Assembly (NCBI RefSeq): GCF_003751845.1
Contig: NZ_RJKQ01000001.1
Coordinates: forward strand, 620,001 to 684,000
Direction of reading: 5' to 3'
From: Enterobacter sp. BIGb0383
Lineage (GTDB): Bacteria > Pseudomonadota > Gammaproteobacteria > Enterobacterales > Enterobacteriaceae
DNA length: 64,000 nt
The notes beneath the pieces are model-generated. The model searched no databases and was not told the DNA's origin. It worked only from the letters and a program-made list of their open reading frames with translations. Position 1 is the first letter of the stretch, and every line of letters begins with the position of its first letter. The translations under genes and the position numbers were made by a program. Positions 44,299 through 54,086 of the stretch are shown here, in pieces.

Positions 44299-45358
44299 CA
44301 ATCAGTGCGATGTCTGGTATCAGGCATTGCTGGAGCGGGCGTCGGAGTATACGGGCGTGTTTTATGTCGGTGTCAAAACGACGGGCGTATTCTGTATTTC
44401 TGTCTGCCGTGCGCGTAAACCAAAGCGTGAAAATGTCGAATTTTATAGCAGCTTTAAATCGGCTCTCGATGCGGGTTTTCGTCCATGTAAAATCTGTCGC
44501 CCGACTGAAAATGCGCATACGGCACCGGACTTTATTGAACAGGCGATTGAGCTTGTTCGCGAAAATCCTAAAACACGCATCTCCGATGCGGATCTGCGCA
44601 GCAGGAATATCAGCCCGGAACGGGTGCGCCGCTGGTTCCTGCAAAACCATGGACTGACCTACCAGGCCTTTCAACGCATGCAGCGGGTTAACGTCGCCTT
44701 TCAGGAATTAAAAGGCGGCCGTACCGCGACCGATGTCGCGTTTGATAGCGGCTATGAGTCATTAAGTGGTTTTGGCTACACCTATAAAAGAGTCACCGGC
44801 GTCTCGCCGCGCACAGAGAGCGCCCGGATTCTGATTCATCGTTTTACCACGCCCATTGGCCCTATGTTTGTTTGCGCCACAGAGCGAGGCGTTTGCCTCC
44901 TGGAGTTTACGGATCGTCGTATGCTGGAAACGGAGTTCCGCGATCTGCAGCGTTTGTTAAAGGCGCGGATTATGCCGGGCGAAAACCACCATACCCGCCA
45001 GGCGGTAAAAGAGCTGGGTGAATATTTTGCCGGAACACGTCAGCGCTTCAGCATCGCGCTCGATACGCCGGGCACTGAATTTCAACGCAAGGTCTGGGAT
45101 GGACTGCGCGAGGTTCCTTATCATCAGACAACCCATTACCAGTCGCTGGCAGCGCAGATAGGTAAACCCACCGCCGTGCGTGCGGTCGCGGCGGCAAACG
45201 GTATGAATCGCGTGGCAATCGTGATCCCCTGCCACCGCATTATCGGCAAAGATGGCGCAATGACCGGCTACGGAGGGGGAATTGCACGTAAAGAATGGCT
45301 GATCGCGCATGAAAAAAAACATGACCAGCACGGAGAAGTCGCGGTATCTGTTGCCTGA
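44282..45358 (+). CDS. Ada-type methyl-DNA repair protein and transcription activator
   Basis: The product is 358 residues from the ATG at 44282 (AGGAG 9 nt upstream). The N-terminal Ada domain has all four zinc cysteines at 38, 42, 69 and 72; C38 takes methyl groups from phosphotriesters. An AraC-type DNA-binding region (about 80-180) follows, then an alkyltransferase domain with the active site IPCHRIIG. It should repair O6-methylguanine and activate its own operon. It is a second Ada-like lineage: the sequence is divergent from E. coli Ada, and its partner is a PEP mutase-like gene, not alkB. Confidence 0.88.
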   Translation: MKVLDSNQCDVWYQALLERASEYTGVFYVGVKTTGVFCISVCRARKPKRENVEFYSSFKSALDAGFRPCKICRPTENAHTAPDFIEQAIELVRENPKTRISDADLRSRNISPERVRRWFLQNHGLTYQAFQRMQRVNVAFQELKGGRTATDVAFDSGYESLSGFGYTYKRVTGVSPRTESARILIHRFTTPIGPMFVCATERGVCLLEFTDRRMLETEFRDLQRLLKARIMPGENHHTRQAVKELGEYFAGTRQRFSIALDTPGTEFQRKVWDGLREVPYHQTTHYQSLAAQIGKPTAVRAVAAANGMNRVAIVIPCHRIIGKDGAMTGYGGGIARKEWLIAHEKKHDQHGEVAVSVA

Positions 45359-45394
45359 AGGATTTCCCTCTCCCAAACGAGAGGGAAAAGAGAA

Positions 45395-45628
45395 TTAGAG
45401 GATCGTGCCGTCTTTGGTGAGGTGCTCGCGTCGCGCTTCCATCTCCTCTTTATGATGACGATCCTTATGAAAAATCGCCGCGCGTAACCGCTGCTGCTGT
45501 TCATAGCGCGCTTCACGGCTGAGCTCTACGTCATCGCTCAGGGCGACGAGCAGCTCATTCATATGGATAATCACACTTTCTTCAATGGCCGCGTCTACGC
45601 GGGCAATAACCTCTTCCAGATGTGACAT
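45395..45628 (-). CDS. ydcY: Conserved small protein YdcY (DUF2526)
   Basis: The 77-residue acidic, helical protein (MSHLEEVIARVDAAIEESV... ending TKDGTIL) is a close match to E. coli YdcY. Function is unknown. The gene keeps its E. coli place between ydcZ and ortT, but here the PEP mutase/Ada pair and, on the other side, the binding protein, srf and pectin genes are inserted around it. Confidence 0.93.
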   Translation of the reverse strand: MSHLEEVIARVDAAIEESVIIHMNELLVALSDDVELSREARYEQQQRLRAAIFHKDRHHKEEMEARREHLTKDGTIL

Positions 45629-45716
45629 AGTCTGTTCCTCAACGTTCTGTAATGCCGCTATGGTAACAGATATTGAGGATATGCCGCAGCGGCGGCATAT
45701 CCATTGATCGGCCGAA

Positions 45717-47315
45717 TTAATTCAGCTTCGCCTTCGAGAAATCGCTCCCCATCAGGCTGACGCTGTAGCCGGTGACGTTGCTGCGGGTCGCAAAGAAGGT
45801 TTTACCGTTGGCCAGCGCAATCCACGGCGCCTGCTGATGGAAGATCTCCTGGGCCTGACCGTACAGCTTCGTGCGTTCCGCCGGATCGCTGACAAGTTTC
45901 GCTTTCTCAACCAGGTCGTTATAGCCCTTGTCGCACCAGCGGGCGGCGTTAGAGCCGGATTTGATACTGTTGCAGCCCAGCAGAACGTCAGCAAAGTTAT
46001 CCGGATCGCCGTTGTCGGACATCCAGCCGAACAGCGCGGTATCGTGTTCGCCTTTGCGCATCCCGGAGAGGTATTCGCCCCACTCCCAAGAGACAATCTT
46101 CGCCTTCACGCCCACTTTGGCCCAGTCGCTCTGGATCATTTCCGCGATACGGCGCGAGTTCGGGTTATACGGGCGCTGAACCGGCATCGACCACAGCGTC
46201 GCCTCAAAGCCCTTCTCCAGACCGGCTTCTTTCAGCAGCGCTTTCGCCTTTTCTACGTCATACGGGTAGTCGGCGAGATCTTTATTGTAGCCCAGCATAT
46301 TCGGCGGAATCGGCGATTTTGCCACGGTCGCGGAGCCGAGGAATACCGCATCGACAATTGCTTTTTTGTCGGTGGCGTAGTTCAGGGCCTGGCGTACTTT
46401 CACCTCATCAAACGGTTTTTTCTCGGTGTTAAACGCCAGATAGCCGACGTTCAGCGCATCGACCGTATGCAGGGTCAGGTTTTTGTCTTTCTTGATCTCT
46501 TCAAACTGTACCGGTGCCGGAGCCGGAATAATCTGGCACTCGTTGGTCTGCAGTTTTGCCAGACGGGTCTGCACGTTCGGGGTAATGGAGAAGATCAGAT
46601 GTTTGGTCGGAACCGCGCCGTCCCAGTAGTTCGGATTGGCGATATAGCGGATCAGGGAATCCACTTTGTACTGCTGAAGCGCATAAGGACCGGTACCAAT
46701 CGGCCAGTTATCGACATTTTCCGGCGTGCCTTTTTTCAGCATCGCATCGGCATATTCTGCGGAGAGAATGGAAGAGAAGTCCATCCCCCAGTCGGCCAGG
46801 AACGCGGCGTTAGGCTCGCTCAGCACAAACTGGACCTGATGATCGCCCAGCTTTTTGACTTCTTTAATCAACTTGTCCAGACCCACATCGTTAAAGTACT
46901 CGTAATTGCCCTGCGACACCTTGTGGTACGGGTGATTAGCATCTTTCTGGCGCATCACGGAGAAGATCACGTCGTCGGCGTTAAAATCACGGGTCGGGGT
47001 AAAGAATTTGTTGCTGTTAAACTTCACGCCTTCGCGCAGGCTAAAGGTCCAGGTTTTGCCATCCGGCGAAACCGTCCAGCTTGTCGCCAGCGACGGCACC
47101 GGCGTATTGGTTTTCGGATCGAAGTTGACCAGACGGTTATACAGCACCTGGGAGCTGGCGACGAATGACGGGCCAGAGCTGGCAATTTGCGGGTTAAAGG
47201 ATTCAGGTGACGCTTCAGAGCAATAAATCAGCGTATCGTTACTGGCGGCGAGCGCTGCACCTGTGGGTAACAGGGCGCTAAGCGCCAGCGCGAGCAGGGT
47301 TTTCCTTGAAGACAT
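45717..47315 (-). CDS. DppA-like peptide-binding protein, orphan
   Basis: The product is 532 residues from the ATG at 47315 and has a signal peptide ending ALA near residue 23. The family 5 solute-binding fold is clear (LIYCSEASPESFNPQ, GTPENVDNWPIGTGPYAL, GWMSDNGDPDNFADVLLGC). It is a paralogue of the dipeptide-binding DppA. No permease or ATPase gene is nearby, so it probably delivers peptides or haem-like ligands to a permease encoded elsewhere. The 282 bp upstream separate it from the divergent srf operon. Confidence 0.88.
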   Translation of the reverse strand: MSSRKTLLALALSALLPTGAALAASNDTLIYCSEASPESFNPQIASSGPSFVASSQVLYNRLVNFDPKTNTPVPSLATSWTVSPDGKTWTFSLREGVKFNSNKFFTPTRDFNADDVIFSVMRQKDANHPYHKVSQGNYEYFNDVGLDKLIKEVKKLGDHQVQFVLSEPNAAFLADWGMDFSSILSAEYADAMLKKGTPENVDNWPIGTGPYALQQYKVDSLIRYIANPNYWDGAVPTKHLIFSITPNVQTRLAKLQTNECQIIPAPAPVQFEEIKKDKNLTLHTVDALNVGYLAFNTEKKPFDEVKVRQALNYATDKKAIVDAVFLGSATVAKSPIPPNMLGYNKDLADYPYDVEKAKALLKEAGLEKGFEATLWSMPVQRPYNPNSRRIAEMIQSDWAKVGVKAKIVSWEWGEYLSGMRKGEHDTALFGWMSDNGDPDNFADVLLGCNSIKSGSNAARWCDKGYNDLVEKAKLVSDPAERTKLYGQAQEIFHQQAPWIALANGKTFFATRSNVTGYSVSLMGSDFSKAKLN

Positions 47316-47538
47316 AGTTAACGGCCTTTTATGTTTTTTATTAAAAAAGGATCTCAGCACAGGCTACCCACTTGCGCAAATAACCATTCTCTATGAGATT
47401 ATTCTAAAGCAGTTGTTTTCGCTGAAAAATCCACCATGATTAAAGAATTAATTTCCTTTAAGTTCTTTCGCAAAAGTCAAGCATAATTACGCGACTTCAG
47501 GCGAAGAGAATTCGGTGCTTTTTGTCTCTTTTCCAGCG

Positions 47539-47566
47539 TTTACCTCCAGGTAAATGTATCTATAGT
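47539..47566 (+). promoter_or_regulatory. Probable srfABC promoter with overlapping inverted repeat
   Basis: TTTACC (47539-47544) and TATAGT (47561-47566) are 16 nt apart and could be -35 and -10 boxes. TTTACC-TCCA-GGTAAA (47539-47554) is a perfect 6-bp inverted repeat over the -35 box, a possible operator. The start codon is 31 bp after the -10 box. Confidence 0.55.
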
Positions 47567-47597
47567 GTAAGCGTGAAAAAGTCTATGGGATAAGAAC

Positions 47598-48953
47598 GTG
47601 GCTAAAACTCTTTTACGCAGCGGCGAGCTTGATGACTATCAGGCCGTCGGCGGCGGTGGTCAGGCGGTTTTCGATTCGGCACTGCAAATTCGTGAAGCGC
47701 TGCGCCTGCGCAAGCAACAGGCGATTGTCGACTGTCTGGCAATCCCTCAGGTTAATGATGAGGGTGACCGTGTGGACTGGTACGCCCCGATTCCGGGCGA
47801 CGTCACCTCGTGGAAAGCGGCGGATGAAGACACTCGTTTTCGCGCCCTGCGCTATCTGGAAAGTACGCTCGATAGCGCCGCTTCTCTGAGCCGTAAGTGC
47901 ATCCAGTCGGACAAAACGGCGCAGCAGCTGTTTGGTTCCCTGCTGGCCAAAGCCCTGCAGTTCCCCGGCGAAAACCACGTATTCCTGGTCGACGGCAAGC
48001 CGGTTATCGCCTTCTGGGGCTTCGTTAATCTGAACGAAAGCGCCCGCGAGGATGTCCTCGCCTGTCTGCGTGAGATCGACATTCCTGAACCGATCGTGAT
48101 TGAAGAAGAAGAGCCTGAGATCGTCGATGAAGAGCCGGTGAAGGTCACCCTTAGCCAGCCCGATGAACCGCTTATCTCCCCACCGGTCAGTGAACCCACG
48201 CCCCCGCCTGCCTCGCCGGAGCCGGAGCCGGAAGTCATTGCCGAACCCTCCGTCGAGCCAGCTCCGGTCGTCACGCCGACGCCGGAAAAACGCACGCGCC
48301 GTTTCCCTCTCTGGGGCCTGCCGGTTGCCGCTGTCGTCGTGGCAGCCGCAGCCGCTCCGCTGCTGTGGAACACCTCGTCGCCGTCAGTTGAATCCGCCCC
48401 GGTCGCTCAGGCTCCGGTTGAGGTGAAAGAAATGATTGCCGACGTTGCGAATACCACTCCGCTGCCGCAGCTAACGGCCGTTCTGCCGCTGCATCAGGCC
48501 GAGTTTGTGGCACCGCCGAAAAAAGAAGAACCGAAGAAAGAAGAACCGGTTGAAATCGCCGTCATCCCGAAAGATGCGCTGGTCATGGAAGCCAATGAAA
48601 TGAAAGCGGGCACCACGCGCTTCCTCAACGGCGACTGGCGCGTCATTATCGACGTGAAAGATCCCGTCACCGGTAAAGCCCCGGCCCTGCGCTATCAGAT
48701 CCAGAATAATAAAGGCACCGCCCGCCTGGTACAGAGCAGCAAAGTCACCTGCCGCGCCGACCTCTATTCCGGCCTGCACAAAACCGGTGAGCTGATGATT
48801 AAGAGCCGCAGCAACGCCCGCTGCACCGACGGAACGCGCTACCCGCTGCCGGAAATTACCTGTAAAGCCGGGACGCACGATGTGGCGGAATGTACCGCCC
48901 GCTACGACAGTAATACCGTCGTTCCGCTGACGTTCAAGAAAACAGGTGCCTGA
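47598..48953 (+). CDS. srfA: SrfA family membrane-anchored protein
   Basis: The 451-residue protein starts at GTG (GGGAT about 8 nt upstream). The N-terminal 160 residues form an alpha/beta domain. A long Pro/Glu-rich linker follows (about 160-230), then one membrane segment (about 235-257) after a basic RTRR stop signal, a second KKEEPKKEEP linker and a C-terminal domain with four or more cysteines that would be periplasmic. It is the first gene of the three-gene srf operon. The Salmonella homologue is listed as an SsrB-regulated factor; its biochemical role is not established. Confidence 0.85.
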   Translation: MAKTLLRSGELDDYQAVGGGGQAVFDSALQIREALRLRKQQAIVDCLAIPQVNDEGDRVDWYAPIPGDVTSWKAADEDTRFRALRYLESTLDSAASLSRKCIQSDKTAQQLFGSLLAKALQFPGENHVFLVDGKPVIAFWGFVNLNESAREDVLACLREIDIPEPIVIEEEEPEIVDEEPVKVTLSQPDEPLISPPVSEPTPPPASPEPEPEVIAEPSVEPAPVVTPTPEKRTRRFPLWGLPVAAVVVAAAAAPLLWNTSSPSVESAPVAQAPVEVKEMIADVANTTPLPQLTAVLPLHQAEFVAPPKKEEPKKEEPVEIAVIPKDALVMEANEMKAGTTRFLNGDWRVIIDVKDPVTGKAPALRYQIQNNKGTARLVQSSKVTCRADLYSGLHKTGELMIKSRSNARCTDGTRYPLPEITCKAGTHDVAECTARYDSNTVVPLTFKKTGA

Positions 48954-48957
48954 TCCT

Positions 48958-51939
48958 ATGCTGGTAAATCTTTGCGATTACAAACAGAGCGTGACCCTGA
49001 TCGCCAACAGCGGCGTTCAGTTCCTTGATTTTGGCGTAACCCCGCAGGAATCGCTGCACAGCGGTCGCTTTGTGCGTAAAACCGCCAACGGCCCGCTGCT
49101 GCGTCTGGACTACGATCTGGTCAACGGCCGCTATACGCTGCCGGGCCGCAACGGCAGCCAGCCGGAAGTGGTAAAACCGGAAAACACCTTTGCCCTGCTC
49201 CATTCGCTAGATATTCTCGATGGCGTCTGGCTGCCGCTGCCTTTCCTGCGCTTTAACCCGCCGCGTACCTTTGTCGAAGGTCCGGATAACTGGGCGCGTG
49301 TGCAGATCCGTCGCCTGGCGGAGCCGGACGGCGCGGGCAATAGCCACCGTATTACTATCGCCCTCGATAGCCAGATGACCGATAACTCACCGTCGGCGCT
49401 GGCGCCGGTGGAAAACGATATCCTCAACGGCACCCGCTTTGCGCTGGCCTGGCGCGACGACGAAGTCTCCGACTTCCTCGATCAGACCTGGATTGACGGC
49501 TGGCTGCGTGAGGCCTTTTTAAGCTACACCCATCAGCTGGAAAATCGCAGCGAGCGCGAAATTACCCAGTCCCTGCGCAGTTTTGAGTATCAGGGCCACT
49601 GGCTGAACGTGCTGACCCTGCTTGGCGAACAGCTGACGGTGCCGGAAGTCAAAATCGTTACCGGAACCCTGAGCACCCCGGCGATCCCGGTGGATCTGAT
49701 CCTCGACGTTGGTAACACCCATACCTGCGGCGTGATTATTGAAGATCACGGTGACGCCAACGACGGTCTGCGCCAGACCGCCGAGCTGCAGGTGCGCTCC
49801 CTGAGCGAGCCGCAGTATTTAAACGAGCCGCTGTTTACCAGCCGCCTCGAATTTTCTGAAACCCGCTTCGGCAAGCAGCATTTTTCCGTCGAAAGCGGCC
49901 GCGAGGACGCCTTTGTCTGGCCCTCTATCGTTCGCGTCGGCGACGAAGCTCGCAAGCTGGCGATGCAGCGCCTGGGAACCGAAGGCAATAGCGGGATCTC
50001 CAGCCCGCGTCGCTATCTGTGGGATGAAACCCCGGTCCTGCAGGACTGGCGTTTTAGCCAGATGAACGCCAAAACCCAGCGCGAACCGCTGGCGACCGCC
50101 TTCCCGCTGATGAACCTGATGAACGACGACGGCCAGCCGCTGTTTACCCTGCCGCAGGATGAGCGTCTGCCGGTCTTCTCGCCTCAGTACAGCCGCAGCA
50201 CCCTGATGACCCATATGCTGTGTGAGCTGCTGGCACAGGCGCTGGGGCAAATTAACAGCGTCGCCACTCGCCTGCGTCTCGGCTTCCCGGCGTCACCACG
50301 TCAGCTCCGCACCCTGATCCTGACCCTGCCGTCGGCGATGCCGAAGCAGGAGCGCGAAATCTTCCGTCGTCGCATGTTTGAAGCCATTGCCATCGTCTGG
50401 AAGGCCATGGGCTGGCATCCTCAGGACGAAGATTTCAGCAGCGAGAAGCAGCAGAGCAAAAGCGTGGTGCCGGTTCCGCGTATTCAGATGGAGTGGGATG
50501 AAGCCAGCTGCGGTCAGCTGGTGTGGCTCTATAACGAAGCCATTTCCCACTACGCCGGGCAGACGGAAACCTTCTTTGCCTCGCTGGCCCGCCCTGACCG
50601 CGAGCCGGAGCCCGGCTGCCGTCCTGGCCGTGCCCTGCGCGTGGCCTCTCTGGATATCGGCGGCGGCACTACCGATATGGCCATCACCCACTATGCGCTG
50701 GATGATGGCACCGGCAGCAACGTCAAAATTACCCCGCAGCTGCTGTTCCGCGAGGGCTTTAAGGTCGCGGGCGATGACGTTCTGCTGGATATTATTCAGC
50801 GCTGCGTGCTGCCTGCCCTGCAAACCCATCTGCAAAAATCGGGGATCACCGATGCGGCGGCCCTGATGGCGACCCTGTTTGGCGACTCCGGGCGTATTGA
50901 TACCCAGGCCATTCTGCGTCAGCAAACGGCGCTGCAGCTGTTTATGCCTATTGGTCACGCGATCCTCTCCGGCTGGGAACAGAGCGATATCAACGATCCG
51001 CTGGCCGGGCTGCACGCCACCTTTGGCGAACTGCTTGAGCAATTGCCGACCCGCAACGTGATGAACTATCTGACCCAGGCGATTGAACATGCCCTGCCGT
51101 CAGGATCGCCGTCGTTTGATGTGCTTGCCGTTCCGCTGCAGGTGAATTTCCGCGAGCTGCACGATGCCATGCTGGCCGGGGAATTTACCCTCGCCTCACC
51201 GCTGCACGCGGTGTGCGAAGCCATTTCCCACTACAGCTGCGATGTCCTGCTGGTAATGGGCCGTCCTGGCTGTCTGCCGGGCGTGCAGGCACTGATTCGT
51301 CACCTGCAACCGGTCCCGGTCAACCGCATGATCTGGCTGGATAAATATCAGGTTCATGAGTGGTATCCCTTCAGCCAGCAGGGCCGGATCGGCAACCCGA
51401 AATCCACCGCCGCCGTGGGCGCGATGCTCTGTAGCCTGGCGCTGGACCTGCGTCTGCCGCGCTTTAACTTTAAGGCCGCCGATATCGGCGCTTACTCGAC
51501 CGTGCGCTACCTCGGCGTGCTGGATAATGTGGTCAATACCCTGCGCGAAGAGAACGTCTGGTATCACGATATCGACCTCGATATGCCGGGCGCGAAGCTG
51601 GATGCGAAACTGCACTTCCCCCTGCGCGGCAATGTGACGCTCGGCTTCCGCCAGCTGGCTAACACCCGCTGGCCGGCTACGCCGCTCTATACCCTGAGCA
51701 TCAACTCCCCGGAGCTGGCGAAAGCCATTGCCGGTGATGGCGTGCTTAACGTCCGCCTGGCGTTGACCGGCGGTAAAAAAGCCCAGGGGCCGGAGTCGTT
51801 TATTCTCAGCGATGCCTGGCTGCAGGACGGTACCAAAATCGATGCCGATGCCCTGACCTTTAAACTGAATACCCTGGCCGACCGCCGTCACAGCGGCAGC
51901 CACTACTGGATCGACAGCGGGAGCGTGTATCTGAAATGA
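48958..51939 (+). CDS. srfB: SrfB family protein with actin/Hsp70-like (ASKHA) ATPase motifs
   Basis: The product is 993 residues from the ATG at 48958, four bases after the srfA stop; an in-frame GTG at 48946 overlaps srfA and is less likely. Two phosphate-binding motifs of the actin/Hsp70/FtsA superfamily are visible: ILDVGNTHTCGVII near 249 and SLDIGGGTTDMAITHY near 565. VMGRPGCLPGVQALI near 766 resembles the adenosine motif. This suggests an ATP-driven, possibly filament-forming cytoplasmic protein. It overlaps srfC by 4 bp (ATGA). Confidence 0.88.
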   Translation: MLVNLCDYKQSVTLIANSGVQFLDFGVTPQESLHSGRFVRKTANGPLLRLDYDLVNGRYTLPGRNGSQPEVVKPENTFALLHSLDILDGVWLPLPFLRFNPPRTFVEGPDNWARVQIRRLAEPDGAGNSHRITIALDSQMTDNSPSALAPVENDILNGTRFALAWRDDEVSDFLDQTWIDGWLREAFLSYTHQLENRSEREITQSLRSFEYQGHWLNVLTLLGEQLTVPEVKIVTGTLSTPAIPVDLILDVGNTHTCGVIIEDHGDANDGLRQTAELQVRSLSEPQYLNEPLFTSRLEFSETRFGKQHFSVESGREDAFVWPSIVRVGDEARKLAMQRLGTEGNSGISSPRRYLWDETPVLQDWRFSQMNAKTQREPLATAFPLMNLMNDDGQPLFTLPQDERLPVFSPQYSRSTLMTHMLCELLAQALGQINSVATRLRLGFPASPRQLRTLILTLPSAMPKQEREIFRRRMFEAIAIVWKAMGWHPQDEDFSSEKQQSKSVVPVPRIQMEWDEASCGQLVWLYNEAISHYAGQTETFFASLARPDREPEPGCRPGRALRVASLDIGGGTTDMAITHYALDDGTGSNVKITPQLLFREGFKVAGDDVLLDIIQRCVLPALQTHLQKSGITDAAALMATLFGDSGRIDTQAILRQQTALQLFMPIGHAILSGWEQSDINDPLAGLHATFGELLEQLPTRNVMNYLTQAIEHALPSGSPSFDVLAVPLQVNFRELHDAMLAGEFTLASPLHAVCEAISHYSCDVLLVMGRPGCLPGVQALIRHLQPVPVNRMIWLDKYQVHEWYPFSQQGRIGNPKSTAAVGAMLCSLALDLRLPRFNFKAADIGAYSTVRYLGVLDNVVNTLREENVWYHDIDLDMPGAKLDAKLHFPLRGNVTLGFRQLANTRWPATPLYTLSINSPELAKAIAGDGVLNVRLALTGGKKAQGPESFILSDAWLQDGTKIDADALTFKLNTLADRRHSGSHYWIDSGSVYLK

Positions 51940-54083
51940 GTACTCTACAAGCATTAATGGCGTGGATTAATAACACGCGCCAGCATGCCCCGCTGCTGGA
52001 TGATGACGCTGACGCCCTGCTGGCCCGCCTGCAGGCGTTACAGGCCCAGGAAAGTGCGCTGGATGCGGCACAGGAAAGCCCGGCAAGCGTCGGGTTATAC
52101 GGCCACTCCCAGGCAGCGAAAGCGCATCTGCTTGCCGCATTGTGCAGCAGCGGCAACGGACGTATTGAGATCCAGCCCGGGGAGAAAACCCTCGACTACT
52201 TCACCCATATCAACCCCGGCCACGGTCTGAGCAAAATGGCGCTGCGCTTTACCCGTCGTAGCGAGACCCCGGACGACGCTTTCCCGCTGCGTTTGCGGTT
52301 ACTGTCTGAAGCCGAACTGGTGCAGGTCTTTATTGCTCATGCCCACAGCCAGCCGGACCTGCGTCAGGTTGACCGTGCGGTGATCGAAGCGCGACTCTTT
52401 ACCTGGAAAGCGCTGCGTCAGCCGCAGAGCGTGCCCGGTATCGATGCCGGTGAAGTGGGCGCCATCGCTCGCTTCTGGCGGGATCGGGTTCCGGCCTCAC
52501 GCCAGCAAATGGACGACAATCTGTGGTATCAGTTCGCCCAGCTGCTGCCGTCCCTGGATCTCAGCGCCCGTGCCAGCGCCTGGTCTCTACTGTGGGGCGA
52601 ACAGCAGGAGCTGACCCGACAGTGGCTCTCGCTGGCGCACACGCTGCATCAGACCGGTAACGCCCGCGAGCTGGCCGCGCCGTTGAGTCTGCTGGTCGAT
52701 AATTTTGCCCTGCCCGTCGACGGTTTTTTAACCCCGGATATCGAGGTGGAAGGCGAAGTGGTGGTCCATCCGTGGGCCGAGGATCGGCTGCAAAATGCGG
52801 TCAGTATCCCGCTGTCCACGCTGGCGCTGCTGACCCGCGAACTGGTGCTGCCTGCCGTCGATGGCGTACTGGATAACGTCGATATTATTGATATTCCGAC
52901 CCCGGCCGCAGAGGATAACCCGCCTTTGTGGCAGAGCAAGTGCCGCTGGCTGCTTGACGGCTACCGTCAGCAGCTCCAGCCCGACGTGATGATGATTTGC
53001 AACGCCACCGCCAGCCGGTCGGAGACCGCCGGTGCCGCCAGAACGCTGGTCAACTGGGTTAAAGAGACGCAGTCCGGGCAGGAAACGGCTCTGCCGGGGC
53101 TGGTGTGGGCCATCACGCCGCACGACGATCGCTTTACCCGTAAGCAAAATCTCGACGAAGCCGTCCAGCAGCTGCTGGGTAAGCCCGGCCTGCACTGGGG
53201 CACCCTGCAGGCGCTGGATACCAGCAGCCTGCAACGTCTGCTGGAGTGGCTGTCTCAGGCGACCACGCCCGCCCTGCGTCAGGGTCGTCTCCAGGCCCTG
53301 CGCGAACGTCATCACCAGCAGATCCGCGCGCTGATGCAGCATTACATTGCACCGGCCCAGGAAAAACCGGCCGCGCAGCGGACCAAAGCAGAAGCGCTGG
53401 TGCGCGAGCTGCAAAATCAGGCGGCGGGACACGGGGATCTGCTCGAAGGCCTGCAGCCCGATCTGCGTCAGTTCGACGCCCTGTGGCAGGTGCAGCAGCC
53501 ACGCGAGGAGAAAGTCAGCGGCCTCTTCAGCCAGTCTATCGATCTCTTTGCCGAGGGTGAAAACGACGCCGACAGCTCGCGACCGCAGAAAGATACCGGC
53601 CATCTGGCCCACAGTATGTGGGTCCGGCATCTGCGTCAGTGGAGCCGCCGTGAAGAGAACGCCGAACGAGTGCGTCTCTCTCCGGCAATGCTGCAGCAGC
53701 TGGCCGACTGTCTGATTGTCACCAGCTATCGTCTGGATCTGTCCCGACAGCTTCAGCAGGTTATGGAAGGCGATAACGCCTGTGCCGCGCAGCTTCATGC
53801 GGCAGTGGGGAACTTTATTGCCTGGCTGGGATATGGTGATATGCCCGCACAGGAACGCCCGGCGAGCCGCATCCAGAAAGGCAGCGCCATCTTTGTCGCC
53901 CCCGTCGCGGCCATCGATACGCGCCTGACCCGGCTCGGTGAACAGCCTGTCCATGCGGCAACCCGCTACGTTTATGACTGGCTTGTTGCGTTCTACACCC
54001 GCGCTTCAGAGAATGTCGGCTACCAGAATCCGCTGGATATCTCTACCGCCGCCCGTAAGCAGCTGCTCGGTCTGCTTCCCTGA
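51936..54083 (+). CDS. srfC: SrfC family protein with degenerate P-loop GTPase features
   Basis: The 715-residue protein has a P-loop-like segment VGLYGHSQAAKAHLL (52-66), in which the last GK-S/T is replaced by AKA. DIIDIPTP near 317 recalls the GTPase G3 motif, and VWAITPHDDRF near 391 stands where G4 would be. A long helical C-terminal half follows. It resembles dynamin-like or chaperone-type GTPases that may have lost hydrolysis. Its start overlaps srfB by 4 bp, so translation is coupled. A strong terminator closes the operon. Confidence 0.85.
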   Translation: MSTLQALMAWINNTRQHAPLLDDDADALLARLQALQAQESALDAAQESPASVGLYGHSQAAKAHLLAALCSSGNGRIEIQPGEKTLDYFTHINPGHGLSKMALRFTRRSETPDDAFPLRLRLLSEAELVQVFIAHAHSQPDLRQVDRAVIEARLFTWKALRQPQSVPGIDAGEVGAIARFWRDRVPASRQQMDDNLWYQFAQLLPSLDLSARASAWSLLWGEQQELTRQWLSLAHTLHQTGNARELAAPLSLLVDNFALPVDGFLTPDIEVEGEVVVHPWAEDRLQNAVSIPLSTLALLTRELVLPAVDGVLDNVDIIDIPTPAAEDNPPLWQSKCRWLLDGYRQQLQPDVMMICNATASRSETAGAARTLVNWVKETQSGQETALPGLVWAITPHDDRFTRKQNLDEAVQQLLGKPGLHWGTLQALDTSSLQRLLEWLSQATTPALRQGRLQALRERHHQQIRALMQHYIAPAQEKPAAQRTKAEALVRELQNQAAGHGDLLEGLQPDLRQFDALWQVQQPREEKVSGLFSQSIDLFAEGENDADSSRPQKDTGHLAHSMWVRHLRQWSRREENAERVRLSPAMLQQLADCLIVTSYRLDLSRQLQQVMEGDNACAAQLHAAVGNFIAWLGYGDMPAQERPASRIQKGSAIFVAPVAAIDTRLTRLGEQPVHAATRYVYDWLVAFYTRASENVGYQNPLDISTAARKQLLGLLP

Positions 54084-54086
54084 GGA

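Noticed and set aside
45717-47315. Assignment of the peptide-binding protein as DdpA (D-Ala-D-Ala)
   Set aside because: The sequence resembles DppA more than DdpA, and none of ddpBCDFX is present.
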